Part shown: positions 1 to 6,754 of the stretch, in pieces | How positions within the stretch are numbered: position 1 is the first letter of the stretch | How the letters are laid out: each line of letters begins with the position of its first letter | From: Methanomassiliicoccaceae archaeon | Lineage (GTDB): Archaea > Thermoplasmatota > Thermoplasmata > Methanomassiliicoccales > Methanomethylophilaceae | Length of the DNA stretch: 10,382 nt | NCBI GenBank assembly: GCA_009784745.1 | Contig: WQXR01000041.1 | Span: forward strand, 1-10,382 | Direction: 5' to 3' | Made by a program: the position numbers and the translations under genes | The notes under the pieces: model-generated | The model's input: the letters and a program-made list of their open reading frames with translations, nothing else | The model's database searches: none | What the model was told of the DNA's origin: nothing

Positions 1-7
1 CACCTCC
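1..7 (-). promoter_or_regulatory. Near-perfect Shine-Dalgarno at the window edge (or 16S rRNA 3' end on the plus strand)
   Basis: The minus strand reads GGAGGTG, complementary to the 3' end of archaeal 16S rRNA. It lies just downstream of a TATA box and a hairpin on the same strand, so a start codon is expected a few bases beyond the left edge. The same bases read on the plus strand are CACCTCC, which is also how a 16S rRNA 3' end looks. The bases needed to decide between the two lie outside the window. I prefer the minus-strand reading because of the promoter upstream. Confidence 0.45.
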
Positions 8-70
8 CACCGGAACGGATCCGGGTCCCCGGCAGTAAAGTAAGGGGAACCCGAACTCTCCTTTCCGGTG
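8..70 (-). promoter_or_regulatory. GC-rich hairpin, probable structured 5' leader
   Basis: Positions 63-70 pair perfectly with 8-15 (CACCGGAA/TTCCGGTG). An inner stem pairs 49-53 with 22-26 and 44-47 with 27-30, leaving one bulged base and a 13-base loop. The block is clearly richer in G+C than its surroundings. On the minus strand the TATA box at 91-99 predicts a transcript start near 68-70, which is the base of this hairpin, and a Shine-Dalgarno sequence follows it directly. That geometry suits a regulated mRNA leader. It does not match any riboswitch class I know. On the plus strand the hairpin is followed by a T-rich stretch (71-79), so it could instead be a terminator or rRNA trailer. 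An open frame on the minus strand from 88 runs through it, but the TATA box would be too close to that start. Confidence 0.45.
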
Positions 71-90
71 TTTCCTTTTAATTCTCATTC

Positions 91-99
91 AGAATATAA
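91..99 (-). promoter_or_regulatory. TATA box pointing off the left edge
   Basis: The minus strand reads TTATATTCT, an archaeal TATA-like box. The identical 9-mer lies at the same distance (6 bp) from a matching operator-like element at 2065-2086. Archaeal transcripts start about 24-27 bp downstream of the box centre, which here gives about 68-70, the foot of the hairpin. The gene it would serve is outside the window. Confidence 0.5.
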
Positions 100-105
100 T
101 ACCAT

Positions 106-127
106 GATGCTACATGTAGTATACATT
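106..127 (-). repeat. Operator-like inverted repeat, copy A
   Basis: This 22-bp element lies directly after the U32 stop codon. Read on the minus strand it matches the plus-strand element at 2065-2086 at 21 of 22 positions; the shared core is ATGTATAyTACATGTAGCAT. It contains a perfect 10-bp palindrome (CTACATGTAG, 110-119) inside a 16-bp near-palindrome (107-122), as expected for a dimeric DNA-binding protein. Its centre is about 45 bp upstream of the start predicted from the TATA box at 91-99. The two copies flank the U32 gene in opposite orientation, each pointing away from it. Confidence 0.6.
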
Positions 128-2020
128 TCAGTTAACGCCCCTCAGATAGTGACCGTACGTTATGCGGCCGCACATCTCCGTGAGTTCACTTTTTCTTTTT
201 ACGTCACGATCAAAGAATGCTTTTGCCACCTTGGACGCAACATCAGCAGGTCTTTTTCTTACGTCTATGCCAAAAGAATCGATACCGAATGATTCCAATT
301 CATTCAGATGCTCAATGAGAAGAAGATCTGATGAATTCAATATGTGCGACATCTTTCGCTCATCCCTGTAAACGGGAAATTGATAATCGCGTTCATCTGT
401 TAATGTGCAGTTCATCATCTCCGGATCGCGTGTGACCATCAATTCGATACGGCCGAAGACCATCTGTTCCAGTTCTCCCGCGTAATGAGAACATATCTCT
501 TTGATCTCTTTCCTTGAAAGTTCTGCGGAAAGAGTTGTCTGTTCAAGTACGTTCGGGAATGCGGAGTTGAACATGTTCAGATGATAACTTCCGTATCTTT
601 TCTTACCTGATGCCGCCCGGATCTGACCAGGGTTGTGGACCATCACATCACCATTGGGCAGATCATCGAACGGTAAGAATCTGGGCAATATCGTAACAAA
701 TTCTTTTCCTTTTTCTGAGCATATGATCTCAGCTTTATCACGTTCGCCGTTCCATTCGAAATATATGCGATCTGCATATCCTATAACAGAATTCAGTACT
801 TTCAGTGATGACACATAGAACGAAAGTTTTGCTCTCTTTTTCACCCTTTCAATGAGTTTCGGTGCGTATCTCGATGTGCCGATGCTCTTACTTCCCGTTA
901 AATTCAGATCATCGGAAAAGATGTTCTTTATCTCATCTATGCGAGGATCATAAGTTCTGTATATCTCATATATCCCGTCTTTTATTGCGAACGGGACCGA
1001 GATCGAATTTGAGGATGAAACTTTGAATCCGCCTATCTTCTCCTCTCCTCTGAATATTGATAATCCGTCCTTTACGTTAATGTCCATTCCCTTCGGATCG
1101 AATCTTTTATCCTTTATCGTGACGGACCCCATGAGATATCCGCGGTTATCCGGATACAACGGCTGAACGATATGTTTTGAATTGTCCATATATCCGGTCC
1201 CGTATCCGCGGTTGAATATTGTCATAAGCAGTTCTTTCATTCGTTCTAATTCTTCATTGTTATTCTTGTCTCTTGTAAGCGAGTATATCTTTGACGTAAG
1301 GTACGTATGCGCAGGACTGCGCATACGGCCCTCTATCTTCATTGACGTTATACCCATTTTTTCTAATTCGTTGAAATGATCTATGCAGTAAAGATCGGAT
1401 GTGTTCATCAGGTATCCGTTTCTCGCGGATGTGTGATATCTTTTTCTGCACGGTTGCGCACATTCCCCTCTGTTGCCGCTGCGTCCGCCGACGATACTTG
1501 AGAAAAGACATCCTCCCGACATGCAATAGCATAAAGCACCCTGTGCAAAAACTTCCGTTTCTACAGGCGAATCTTTTATTACCTCTTTTATCTCGTTGAG
1601 CGTGAGTTCCCTTGCCAGTATCGCTCTTTCTACGCCGTTCTCGTGACACCATTCCAATCCCTTTGACGAATGTATGCCCATCTGTGTCGACGCATGCTTC
1701 GGAATGTCCACACGGCCTATGGTCCTCAATAATCCCATATCCTGTATTATCACGGCATCAGCATCAATATCTTTCAAAAATTTTACAAAAGAGATGGCAT
1801 CGGCCATCTCTTCGTTCTTTATGATCGTGTTAACCGTGACGTATACTTTCACATTATTGTCATGCGCATAATTAACTGCGCCTTCCAGTTGCTTTTCCGT
1901 GAAATTATCTGAGAATTTACGGGCACCGAATCGTTTTCCGCCTAAGTATACGGAATCAGCACCGCCTTTTACCGCTGCATTCAGCGCTTCCGGTGAACCG
2001 ACGGGTGCCAATATCTCCAT
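128..2020 (-). CDS. U32-family protein (long form), probable tRNA/rRNA hydroxylase
   Basis: This 630-residue protein belongs to family U32. The N-terminal half is barrel-like (it starts MEILAPVGSPEALNAA) and carries the U32 signature at residues 156-174 (E-x-F-x2-GALC...SGGC-x-FSS). Cysteines 164, 171, 187 and 191, plus C212, match the spacing of the iron-sulfur ligands in characterised U32 proteins. Established members act in prephenate-dependent RNA hydroxylation (TrhP on tRNA, RlhA on 23S rRNA) or O2-independent ubiquinone hydroxylation (UbiU/UbiV), so the historical name collagenase/peptidase is probably misleading. At 630 residues, with a roughly 300-residue C-terminal extension, it resembles RlhA more than the shorter TrhP; the RNA target cannot be read from sequence. 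The ATG at 2018-2020 sits about 26 bp from a TATA-box centre, suggesting a leaderless mRNA. It is monocistronic here and divergent from the pilus/secretion operon. Confidence 0.88.
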   Translation of the reverse strand: MEILAPVGSPEALNAAVKGGADSVYLGGKRFGARKFSDNFTEKQLEGAVNYAHDNNVKVYVTVNTIIKNEEMADAISFVKFLKDIDADAVIIQDMGLLRTIGRVDIPKHASTQMGIHSSKGLEWCHENGVERAILARELTLNEIKEVIKDSPVETEVFAQGALCYCMSGGCLFSSIVGGRSGNRGECAQPCRKRYHTSARNGYLMNTSDLYCIDHFNELEKMGITSMKIEGRMRSPAHTYLTSKIYSLTRDKNNNEELERMKELLMTIFNRGYGTGYMDNSKHIVQPLYPDNRGYLMGSVTIKDKRFDPKGMDINVKDGLSIFRGEEKIGGFKVSSSNSISVPFAIKDGIYEIYRTYDPRIDEIKNIFSDDLNLTGSKSIGTSRYAPKLIERVKKRAKLSFYVSSLKVLNSVIGYADRIYFEWNGERDKAEIICSEKGKEFVTILPRFLPFDDLPNGDVMVHNPGQIRAASGKKRYGSYHLNMFNSAFPNVLEQTTLSAELSRKEIKEICSHYAGELEQMVFGRIELMVTRDPEMMNCTLTDERDYQFPVYRDERKMSHILNSSDLLLIEHLNELESFGIDSFGIDVRKRPADVASKVAKAFFDRDVKRKSELTEMCGRITYGHYLRGVN

Positions 2021-2042
2021 ATCATACCGTAGACCCTTTTCG

Positions 2043-2050
2043 TAAATATT
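2043..2050 (-). promoter_or_regulatory. TATA box of the U32 gene
   Basis: The minus strand reads AATATTTA, preceded by a BRE-like GCAACC. The box centre is about 26 bp from the U32 ATG, so transcription should begin at or next to the start codon, giving a leaderless transcript. Confidence 0.5.
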
Positions 2051-2064
2051 GGTTGCGAAGGACG

Positions 2065-2086
2065 AATGTATATTACATGTAGCATC
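2065..2086 (+). repeat. Operator-like inverted repeat, copy B
   Basis: This is the second copy of the 22-bp element at 106-127, with one mismatch. It sits between the divergent promoters of the U32 gene and the pilus/secretion operon. Its end is 6 bp upstream of the matching TTATATTCT, and its centre is about 44 bp upstream of the predicted operon transcript start, the same geometry as copy A. It could therefore be an activator or repressor site for the operon, and it may also affect U32 expression. Confidence 0.6.
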
Positions 2087-2091
2087 CCGTC

Positions 2092-2099
2092 TTTATATT
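2092..2099 (+). promoter_or_regulatory. TATA box of the pilus/secretion operon
   Basis: The sequence TTTATATT predicts transcription start near 2122, only a few bases before the ATG at 2129. This supports 2129 rather than the in-frame ATGs at 2066 and 2111, which would lie upstream of the transcript start. It shares the 9-mer TTATATTCT with the box at 91-99. Confidence 0.55.
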
Positions 2100-2128
2100 C
2101 TCATGCGAAAATGTTGTTCCTGATAACA

Positions 2129-2656
2129 ATGTCGCTATTCAAGAGAAAAAGAACAACAGAAGAAAGGAACAGACCGGAAACAGCCTACGACCGCAGTACA
2201 TTGCTGATAGATTGCAGCAAATGCGGCGGACCGTCGTTACTGAACGATGCGGAATGTGTCAAATGTTTATCTGAGTGTATCTCAGATAACATAATACCGT
2301 CGCGTCTGATAATACGAAGAGAAAGCGATACGGAATATTCTGAGAATGTTATCTCAGTATTGAACGAGATATCAAAAATAAGTTCAATGGTCCGTACTGC
2401 ATCTCAGGAGAAAGTACCCAGCAAATGCAAAGGATGCCAAACATCCATACCTAAGAATGCGAAGGATCTTTGGGAAGCATTTCCGGAACCTCGTTTTGAT
2501 ATGATGAAACTCGAAGCGGAACGCTCAAGTCCCAACAGGGAAGGATGCGAGGAATGTCTTTGGAGGACCATCGGATTTTTAGACCAATCGGAAATGATGT
2601 TCTCGGAATTAAGAAAGAACGCAGCCAGAATGGCCTTCCGTCTGTCGGAGGCATGA
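2129..2656 (+). CDS. Small four-CxxC (zinc-ribbon-like) protein heading the pilus/secretion operon
   Basis: I do not recognise a named family. From the ATG at 2129 the product is 175 residues, soluble, with a basic N-terminus (MSLFKRKR) and no membrane segment. It carries four CxxC motifs: C29/C32, C43/C46, C100/C103 and C140/C143, with an extra C50. These could form two zinc-binding sites, one near the N-terminus and one joining the last two pairs; zinc binding is inferred. The start was chosen because the TATA box at 2092-2099 lies downstream of the longer frame's first ATG and just upstream of this one. The stop overlaps an ATG of the ATPase frame (ATGA at 2653), so translation is probably coupled. 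Leading this operon suggests a role as an adaptor or regulator of the ATPase, but nothing in the sequence shows its function. Confidence 0.72.
   Translation: MSLFKRKRTTEERNRPETAYDRSTLLIDCSKCGGPSLLNDAECVKCLSECISDNIIPSRLIIRRESDTEYSENVISVLNEISKISSMVRTASQEKVPSKCKGCQTSIPKNAKDLWEAFPEPRFDMMKLEAERSSPNREGCEECLWRTIGFLDQSEMMFSELRKNAARMAFRLSEA
2647..2651 (+). promoter_or_regulatory. Shine-Dalgarno deciding the ATPase start
   Basis: The sequence GGAGG lies 7 bases before the ATG at 2659 but only 1 base before the ATG at 2653. Spacing therefore favours 2659 as the ATPase start, although the ATG at 2653 overlaps the previous stop codon. Confidence 0.6.
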
Positions 2657-2658
2657 AC

Positions 2659-4395
2659 ATGCCGTCCGTGATACAGGAAGATGCGGTCAAGGATCAGAAA
2701 ATTCCCGCACAGACAGGAACGACCGCTAATACCATCAAGATAACTGACATCCCGAACGTGCTGAAAAGTCTTGAACGAATGTCCGTGAAAGAAAAACGCT
2801 CCAAACCGCTGTACTCAGGGTGCTGGATGAACGATATGCATGATATCGAGACGATAGAACGCTACGAGATACCTTCAGGCAGTGTTACGATAGGGAACAC
2901 ACCGGACGGCCGAACGGAATATTTCCTGAAACCGTCGGAATACAAGTTCAGCGATGATATGAATTCGGTCGTGAACAAGGTCATTAACGAGATACGTAAC
3001 TCGTTCGCATCATCCTCGAATATCACATCCGGAAATCTGACCGCAGTATCGAGAAGCATGCTTGGCAAGTATGCGAACGATCTTACGCTGACGCCTCAGA
3101 TATTGGATGAGATGGCCTCTGTCGTCAGAAGATATACGATCGGATTGGGAATATTCGAAATATTACTGACAGATCCGAGATTAGAGGACATTTACATAGA
3201 CGCACCGTGCGAGAAGAATCGCATACACGTAACGCTGAACGGAATAGCGGGATTCAATTCGCATATACGGTGCAGAACAAATCTGACAGCGGATACGAGA
3301 GAGGTACGAAATTTGATTTCCGTGTTAAAGAAGGACAGCGGACTGCCGTTCTCTGAATCGTCCCCCGTTCTTGAGACGGATATGAACTCATATGACGCAC
3401 GTGCGACCGTCATCGGTTATCCGATGTCGCCGAACGGCGATGCCGTTGCGATAAGGAAACATTCCGTGAATCCGTGGACACTGACAAAACTTATCGGTAA
3501 CGGAACGATGGACCATATGTCCGCCGGACTGTTATCGTTCTTGGTGGATTCCAGATGCACATTCCTTATATGCGGCGCACGCGGAGCCGGTAAGAGTTCA
3601 TTGATGTCCGCGATGCTGTTTGAATTCCCTGTTTCACAGAGGATACTGACAATTGAGGATACATCAGAACTGCCGACGGAAAAGATGCGCAGAATGGGTT
3701 ACAAGGTACAGTCAATGCTCATAGACGAAAGGATGGGCGGAGATACTCATAAACGTGCGGAAGAGGCGTTGCGTGTTTCCCTGAGATTAGGAGAATCAGC
3801 AATAATATTAGGCGAAGTGAGAGGAGAAGAAGCAAAGACGCTGTACCAAAGTATGCGTACCGGACGCGCCGGAAGTTCCATAATGGGAACGATACACGGC
3901 GATTCCGCTCATTCCGTTTATGAAAGAGTTGTTCATGACATGAACATCTCGCCGGAGGCGTTCGCTGCTACGGACATAGTCGTTACGATGGTAACGAAAA
4001 GACCTAAGGGAAGCATAAGACAATACAGAAAACTTAACGAGATCGCGTTAACATCGGAAAAGCACGGAGATTTCGTTCAGATACCGATAGACGATGAAGC
4101 ATCATCCGGAAAGAGCATACTGGGAAAGAATATCTTCAGCACACCGTTGTTCAAACGGATACTGACGTCGTCATCATATTCTAAAGAAGAAATAATCAAC
4201 GAGATAAGCGCAAGAGCGGAGATGCGGAAATTCCTTGCGGAGATGGCCTCCGTCCATTCTGAGAAGTTCTACGGACCGGAATGGATATGCTACGCAAACG
4301 AGCATCTATCCAAAGCACTAATGGACGGCACATTTGACAGAACGGGAACGGTGGACAGTTTCAAGAAATGGTTCGGTAGATACAATGGTCTCTGA
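2659..4395 (+). CDS. Type II/IV secretion or type IV pilus ATPase (VirB11/TadA/FlaI-like)
   Basis: This hexameric-type traffic ATPase would power assembly of a type IV pilus-like fibre or secretion system at the inner face of the membrane. From the ATG at 2659 it has 578 residues. The C-terminal motor domain shows Walker A GARGAGKS (306-313), the Asp box TIEDTSELP (331-339), Walker B AIILGEVRGEE (381-391, with E386) and the His box TIHGDSAH (411-418). The region from about 90 to 280 is the usual N-terminal domain of this family; the first ~90 residues include a polar, probably flexible start. All key motifs are intact, so it should be active. It is followed with an 11-base overlap by a two-domain platform protein, as FlaI is by FlaJ and TadA by TadB/TadC. 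The substrate cannot be told, because no pilin or prepilin peptidase gene is present. Starts at 2653 or earlier in-frame ATGs are possible. Confidence 0.9.
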   Translation: MPSVIQEDAVKDQKIPAQTGTTANTIKITDIPNVLKSLERMSVKEKRSKPLYSGCWMNDMHDIETIERYEIPSGSVTIGNTPDGRTEYFLKPSEYKFSDDMNSVVNKVINEIRNSFASSSNITSGNLTAVSRSMLGKYANDLTLTPQILDEMASVVRRYTIGLGIFEILLTDPRLEDIYIDAPCEKNRIHVTLNGIAGFNSHIRCRTNLTADTREVRNLISVLKKDSGLPFSESSPVLETDMNSYDARATVIGYPMSPNGDAVAIRKHSVNPWTLTKLIGNGTMDHMSAGLLSFLVDSRCTFLICGARGAGKSSLMSAMLFEFPVSQRILTIEDTSELPTEKMRRMGYKVQSMLIDERMGGDTHKRAEEALRVSLRLGESAIILGEVRGEEAKTLYQSMRTGRAGSSIMGTIHGDSAHSVYERVVHDMNISPEAFAATDIVVTMVTKRPKGSIRQYRKLNEIALTSEKHGDFVQIPIDDEASSGKSILGKNIFSTPLFKRILTSSSYSKEEIINEISARAEMRKFLAEMASVHSEKFYGPEWICYANEHLSKALMDGTFDRTGTVDSFKKWFGRYNGL

Positions 4396-5962
4396 TACTG
4401 CGAAAAAGAACGATACGATGAAAAAGAATTTACCATCGGTCCTTGCGATGTTCTCTGCGATAGCATTCGCGTCGGTCGTGTTCATGACGGATCTGAAACT
4501 TGCCTTGGGATCCGTTCCGGTGCTGCTCGCGATACCTTTGTTCGGATATCTTCTCGTAAGGGAGAAGAAAGAAGTTCTAAAAGCGGAACGCATAATGAAC
4601 GAGGCGCCTGCGGCGATCGGTATGATGCGCCTGATGATAGACCGCAACCGCTCATTGGATTCTGCGGTCCGCGAGATCGCGGAGAACGGACCCAAGAACA
4701 TAGCAAAGATGTTCGGAAAGATAATATGGGATGTTGATACGAAGGCATCCGCCGACATACGCGATTCGCTGAACTCGATGATATCATCCCTTCCGGATGC
4801 GTTAGCAGCGTTCAGAAGAAGTCTTTACCTTATCATTTCCGCGTCCGGTTCAAAGGATGTTAACGAACGTATGAGGATGACGAAGGATGCCAACGATATC
4901 ATACTGACAGGATTGAAGGACATGGGCGAAGCGTACAGTTCAAAACTGAACGCGCCGTGCATGCTGATATTCGGACTGGGTGTGATGATACCGATGATAT
5001 TGGTATCCGTGATACCGATGCTCAGTATCGGCGGCCAATTCTCATCGGCCGCGTTGGATCCGATGGTCATCGCTGCTGTTACGTTACTGGTGATACCGGC
5101 GATCGTTGCGATGGTCATAATGACGATATCCAACGGAAATCCGTTCTATGTACGATCGGATGAAAAAATAACTGTGATATGCTTAATGCCTGTTGCAATT
5201 TCGGTACCGATACTTGCGGTGATGTTCTCATTAACGGAAGATATCGCCCTTTCAATGGCCGCAGCGGCGATAGCGTCCGGTTGTTCGCTGTTCACGGTGC
5301 TTTACCCGAAGATGACCGCTGAACGTAAAAGGGTGAAGATATCATCATCCATCGGTGACGTATTATTCGATCTGGGTAACAGATTGTTATCGGGTGAGAA
5401 TTTCGAAACAGCATTGATATCATCGTTCAAGGAAAAGAAGAACTGTTCGGAACTTGCGTCAACACTGGAACGATGCATCTCCATCTCACGCGGAGAAACG
5501 GACAAGGCGATACGTTCCGCAATGGATCCTTATTCGAAGAAGATGGCAGACCTTTATTGTGATGTGTACACGTCATCATTAAAAGATCTGAGGGATGCCG
5601 GACGTTTAGCGGTAAGCATGGGTCACCAGCTTCAGGATCAGAACGCTGCCGTCAGCAGCATTCAGAACAAATTGAGAAGCATGCTTGATATGATGACCGG
5701 AACATCGTCAATATTCGCGCCGCTGATACTCGGTATAAGCGTTTCGATGCTTGCGCCGTTCACAGATCTCGCCGGCGGAACACAAATGTCATTCACCGCA
5801 CCGATCCTGATGGCATATCTGATAGAATTGGCGGCGCTGATATCAGTGCTTACGACACAACTCAAATGCAAAGGCGGTATATTGACGTCATTGTATTCGT
5901 TCAGTATGATGATGCCGCTTGCCTTGGTGGTGTTCATACTGACATCAAGCATCTCGCTTTGA
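4385..5962 (+). CDS. Two-domain type II secretion F / TadC-FlaJ-like membrane platform protein
   Basis: This polytopic membrane protein is the probable platform on which the preceding ATPase acts. From the ATG at 4385 it has 525 residues and about nine hydrophobic helices, near residues 15-34, 38-58, 188-213, 226-248, 261-283, 286-307, 442-462, 469-491 and 500-523. Two long polar, mostly helical cytoplasmic stretches (about 60-187 and 308-441) each precede a membrane block, the arrangement of a duplicated T2SSF module as in archaeal FlaJ. The second contains the typical leader GDVLFDLGNRLLSGENFETA (324-343). Length is normal for the archaeal fused form. The start overlaps the ATPase stop by 11 bases; an internal ATG at 4418 is an alternative. 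Family assignment rests on topology and gene context more than on residue motifs. Confidence 0.85.
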   Translation: MVSDTAKKNDTMKKNLPSVLAMFSAIAFASVVFMTDLKLALGSVPVLLAIPLFGYLLVREKKEVLKAERIMNEAPAAIGMMRLMIDRNRSLDSAVREIAENGPKNIAKMFGKIIWDVDTKASADIRDSLNSMISSLPDALAAFRRSLYLIISASGSKDVNERMRMTKDANDIILTGLKDMGEAYSSKLNAPCMLIFGLGVMIPMILVSVIPMLSIGGQFSSAALDPMVIAAVTLLVIPAIVAMVIMTISNGNPFYVRSDEKITVICLMPVAISVPILAVMFSLTEDIALSMAAAAIASGCSLFTVLYPKMTAERKRVKISSSIGDVLFDLGNRLLSGENFETALISSFKEKKNCSELASTLERCISISRGETDKAIRSAMDPYSKKMADLYCDVYTSSLKDLRDAGRLAVSMGHQLQDQNAAVSSIQNKLRSMLDMMTGTSSIFAPLILGISVSMLAPFTDLAGGTQMSFTAPILMAYLIELAALISVLTTQLKCKGGILTSLYSFSMMMPLALVVFILTSSISL

Positions 5963-5978
5963 GGATGGGGTCAATAGT

Positions 5979-6635
5979 ATGCATAACGAACAAGATGGAA
6001 AAAATATTGATGGGAAAATAACACACAACATGGTAACGATTATCGTTGATGAGATAGGAGACCCGGGGCTGGATACACCGAATGACCCTGATTTTTTCAT
6101 GACGGCGACCATCATAGAAAAACCAACTCTGTTCGGCAGGATATCTGCAAAATTTCGTGAACAGTTCGGCAGAACGGAATTGAAATCTAAAGATATCAAT
6201 CGCAGCAAGAGAGGCAGAGTACTGAAGGAAATTTCAGAACTTGATCTCGACGTATATGCAGTGTATATAGACAAGGGCGCTGACGATAATCCGGAATGGT
6301 GGACGAAAACATTTGACAGAAGACCTGTTTTTCGAATGACATTATCGGAACTCATGGATGAAACATTCTCCAAAACTGAGAAAAATTATTTCTTTGTGAT
6401 CATAGACAGTAATCAAGATATCATGGACGGCGTCGGTGAGCAGATAGTGAAGGGTTCGGCGAAGAATAATAATAAAGATATCATCAATGTCAAAGTTGAG
6501 GATTCAACGGACGAGACATACGGTGATCTGATACAGACAAATGATGTGATACCCAGGGAGGCACGAGACCGTAAAAGAGGGAGGAAAGAGAGGCACGGCA
6601 TCCGCATTAACATAAGGCGATTAAAGGGCGGATGA
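5979..6635 (+). CDS. DUF3800-like protein (RNase H-like fold)
   Basis: This 218-residue soluble protein resembles DUF3800. It has the opening strand motif VDEIGDPG (23-30; most members read DESGD), an ELKSKD segment (67-72), a second acidic strand VIIDSNQ (140-146) and the closing LIQTND (184-189), comparable to the LQ-x-AD of the family. These acidic residues would build a divalent-metal site of RNase H type; nuclease activity is inferred, not shown. The C-terminal ~27 residues are strongly basic, consistent with nucleic-acid binding. It follows the platform gene by 16 bases, so it is probably cotranscribed. DUF3800 genes are usually found near mobile or defence loci, so this position is unusual. 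Family members often begin right at the first strand, so the ATG at 6030 is an alternative start. Confidence 0.62.
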   Translation: MHNEQDGKNIDGKITHNMVTIIVDEIGDPGLDTPNDPDFFMTATIIEKPTLFGRISAKFREQFGRTELKSKDINRSKRGRVLKEISELDLDVYAVYIDKGADDNPEWWTKTFDRRPVFRMTLSELMDETFSKTEKNYFFVIIDSNQDIMDGVGEQIVKGSAKNNNKDIINVKVEDSTDETYGDLIQTNDVIPREARDRKRGRKERHGIRINIRRLKGG

Positions 6636-6754
6636 AAAGAATAGGTGCCTATGCCGTCAGCAACATCGCAGATGCGATACCAGCGAACATAGGGCTTAAC
6701 TCGATATCATATCTGGAATATAAAAACCTGTCCTATTTCAGTTCCTGCCAGTGA
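6632..6754 (+). CDS. Possible 40-residue small ORF at the operon end
   Basis: An ATG overlaps the DUF3800-like stop codon (ATGA at 6632), with a purine-rich AAAGGGCGG directly before it. The frame runs 40 codons (MKRIGAYAVSNIADAIPANI in the first half) to a TGA at 6752-6754. I recognise no family, and it has no clear membrane segment or metal motif. The overlapping start is the usual sign of translational coupling, but the frame is short and could be a chance ORF or the remnant of a decayed gene. Confidence 0.22.
   Translation: MKRIGAYAVSNIADAIPANIGLNSISYLEYKNLSYFSSCQ

Noticed and set aside
2..88. Open frame on the minus strand from an ATG at 88 through the hairpin
   Set aside because: The TATA box at 91-99 is far too close to drive a message containing this ATG, and the stretch is better explained by RNA pairing plus a Shine-Dalgarno.
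1260..1652. 130-codon open frame on the minus strand
   Set aside because: It lies entirely within the U32 gene on the same strand in another frame. Its translation has no recognisable domain, whereas the U32 frame shows the family signature there.
2066..2128. N-terminal extension of the four-CxxC protein from the ATG at 2066
   Set aside because: The TATA box at 2092-2099 and the operator-like element fall inside this extension, so the transcript should begin after it. The ATG at 2129 fits the promoter.
2545..2658. N-terminal extension of the ATPase from the ATG at 2545
   Set aside because: It would overlap the upstream gene by more than 100 bases. The Shine-Dalgarno at 2647-2651 fits the ATG at 2659.
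4318..4787. Open frames of 101-146 codons on the minus strand
   Set aside because: They are antisense to the ATPase end and the platform gene, low in complexity and rich in Ser/Arg, as typical antisense shadows are.
6632..6754. Idea that the 40-codon frame is a BspA-like leucine-rich repeat fragment, from its IGAYAVSN segment
   Set aside because: Only one short segment is suggestive; the repeat's leucine and cysteine spacing does not follow.
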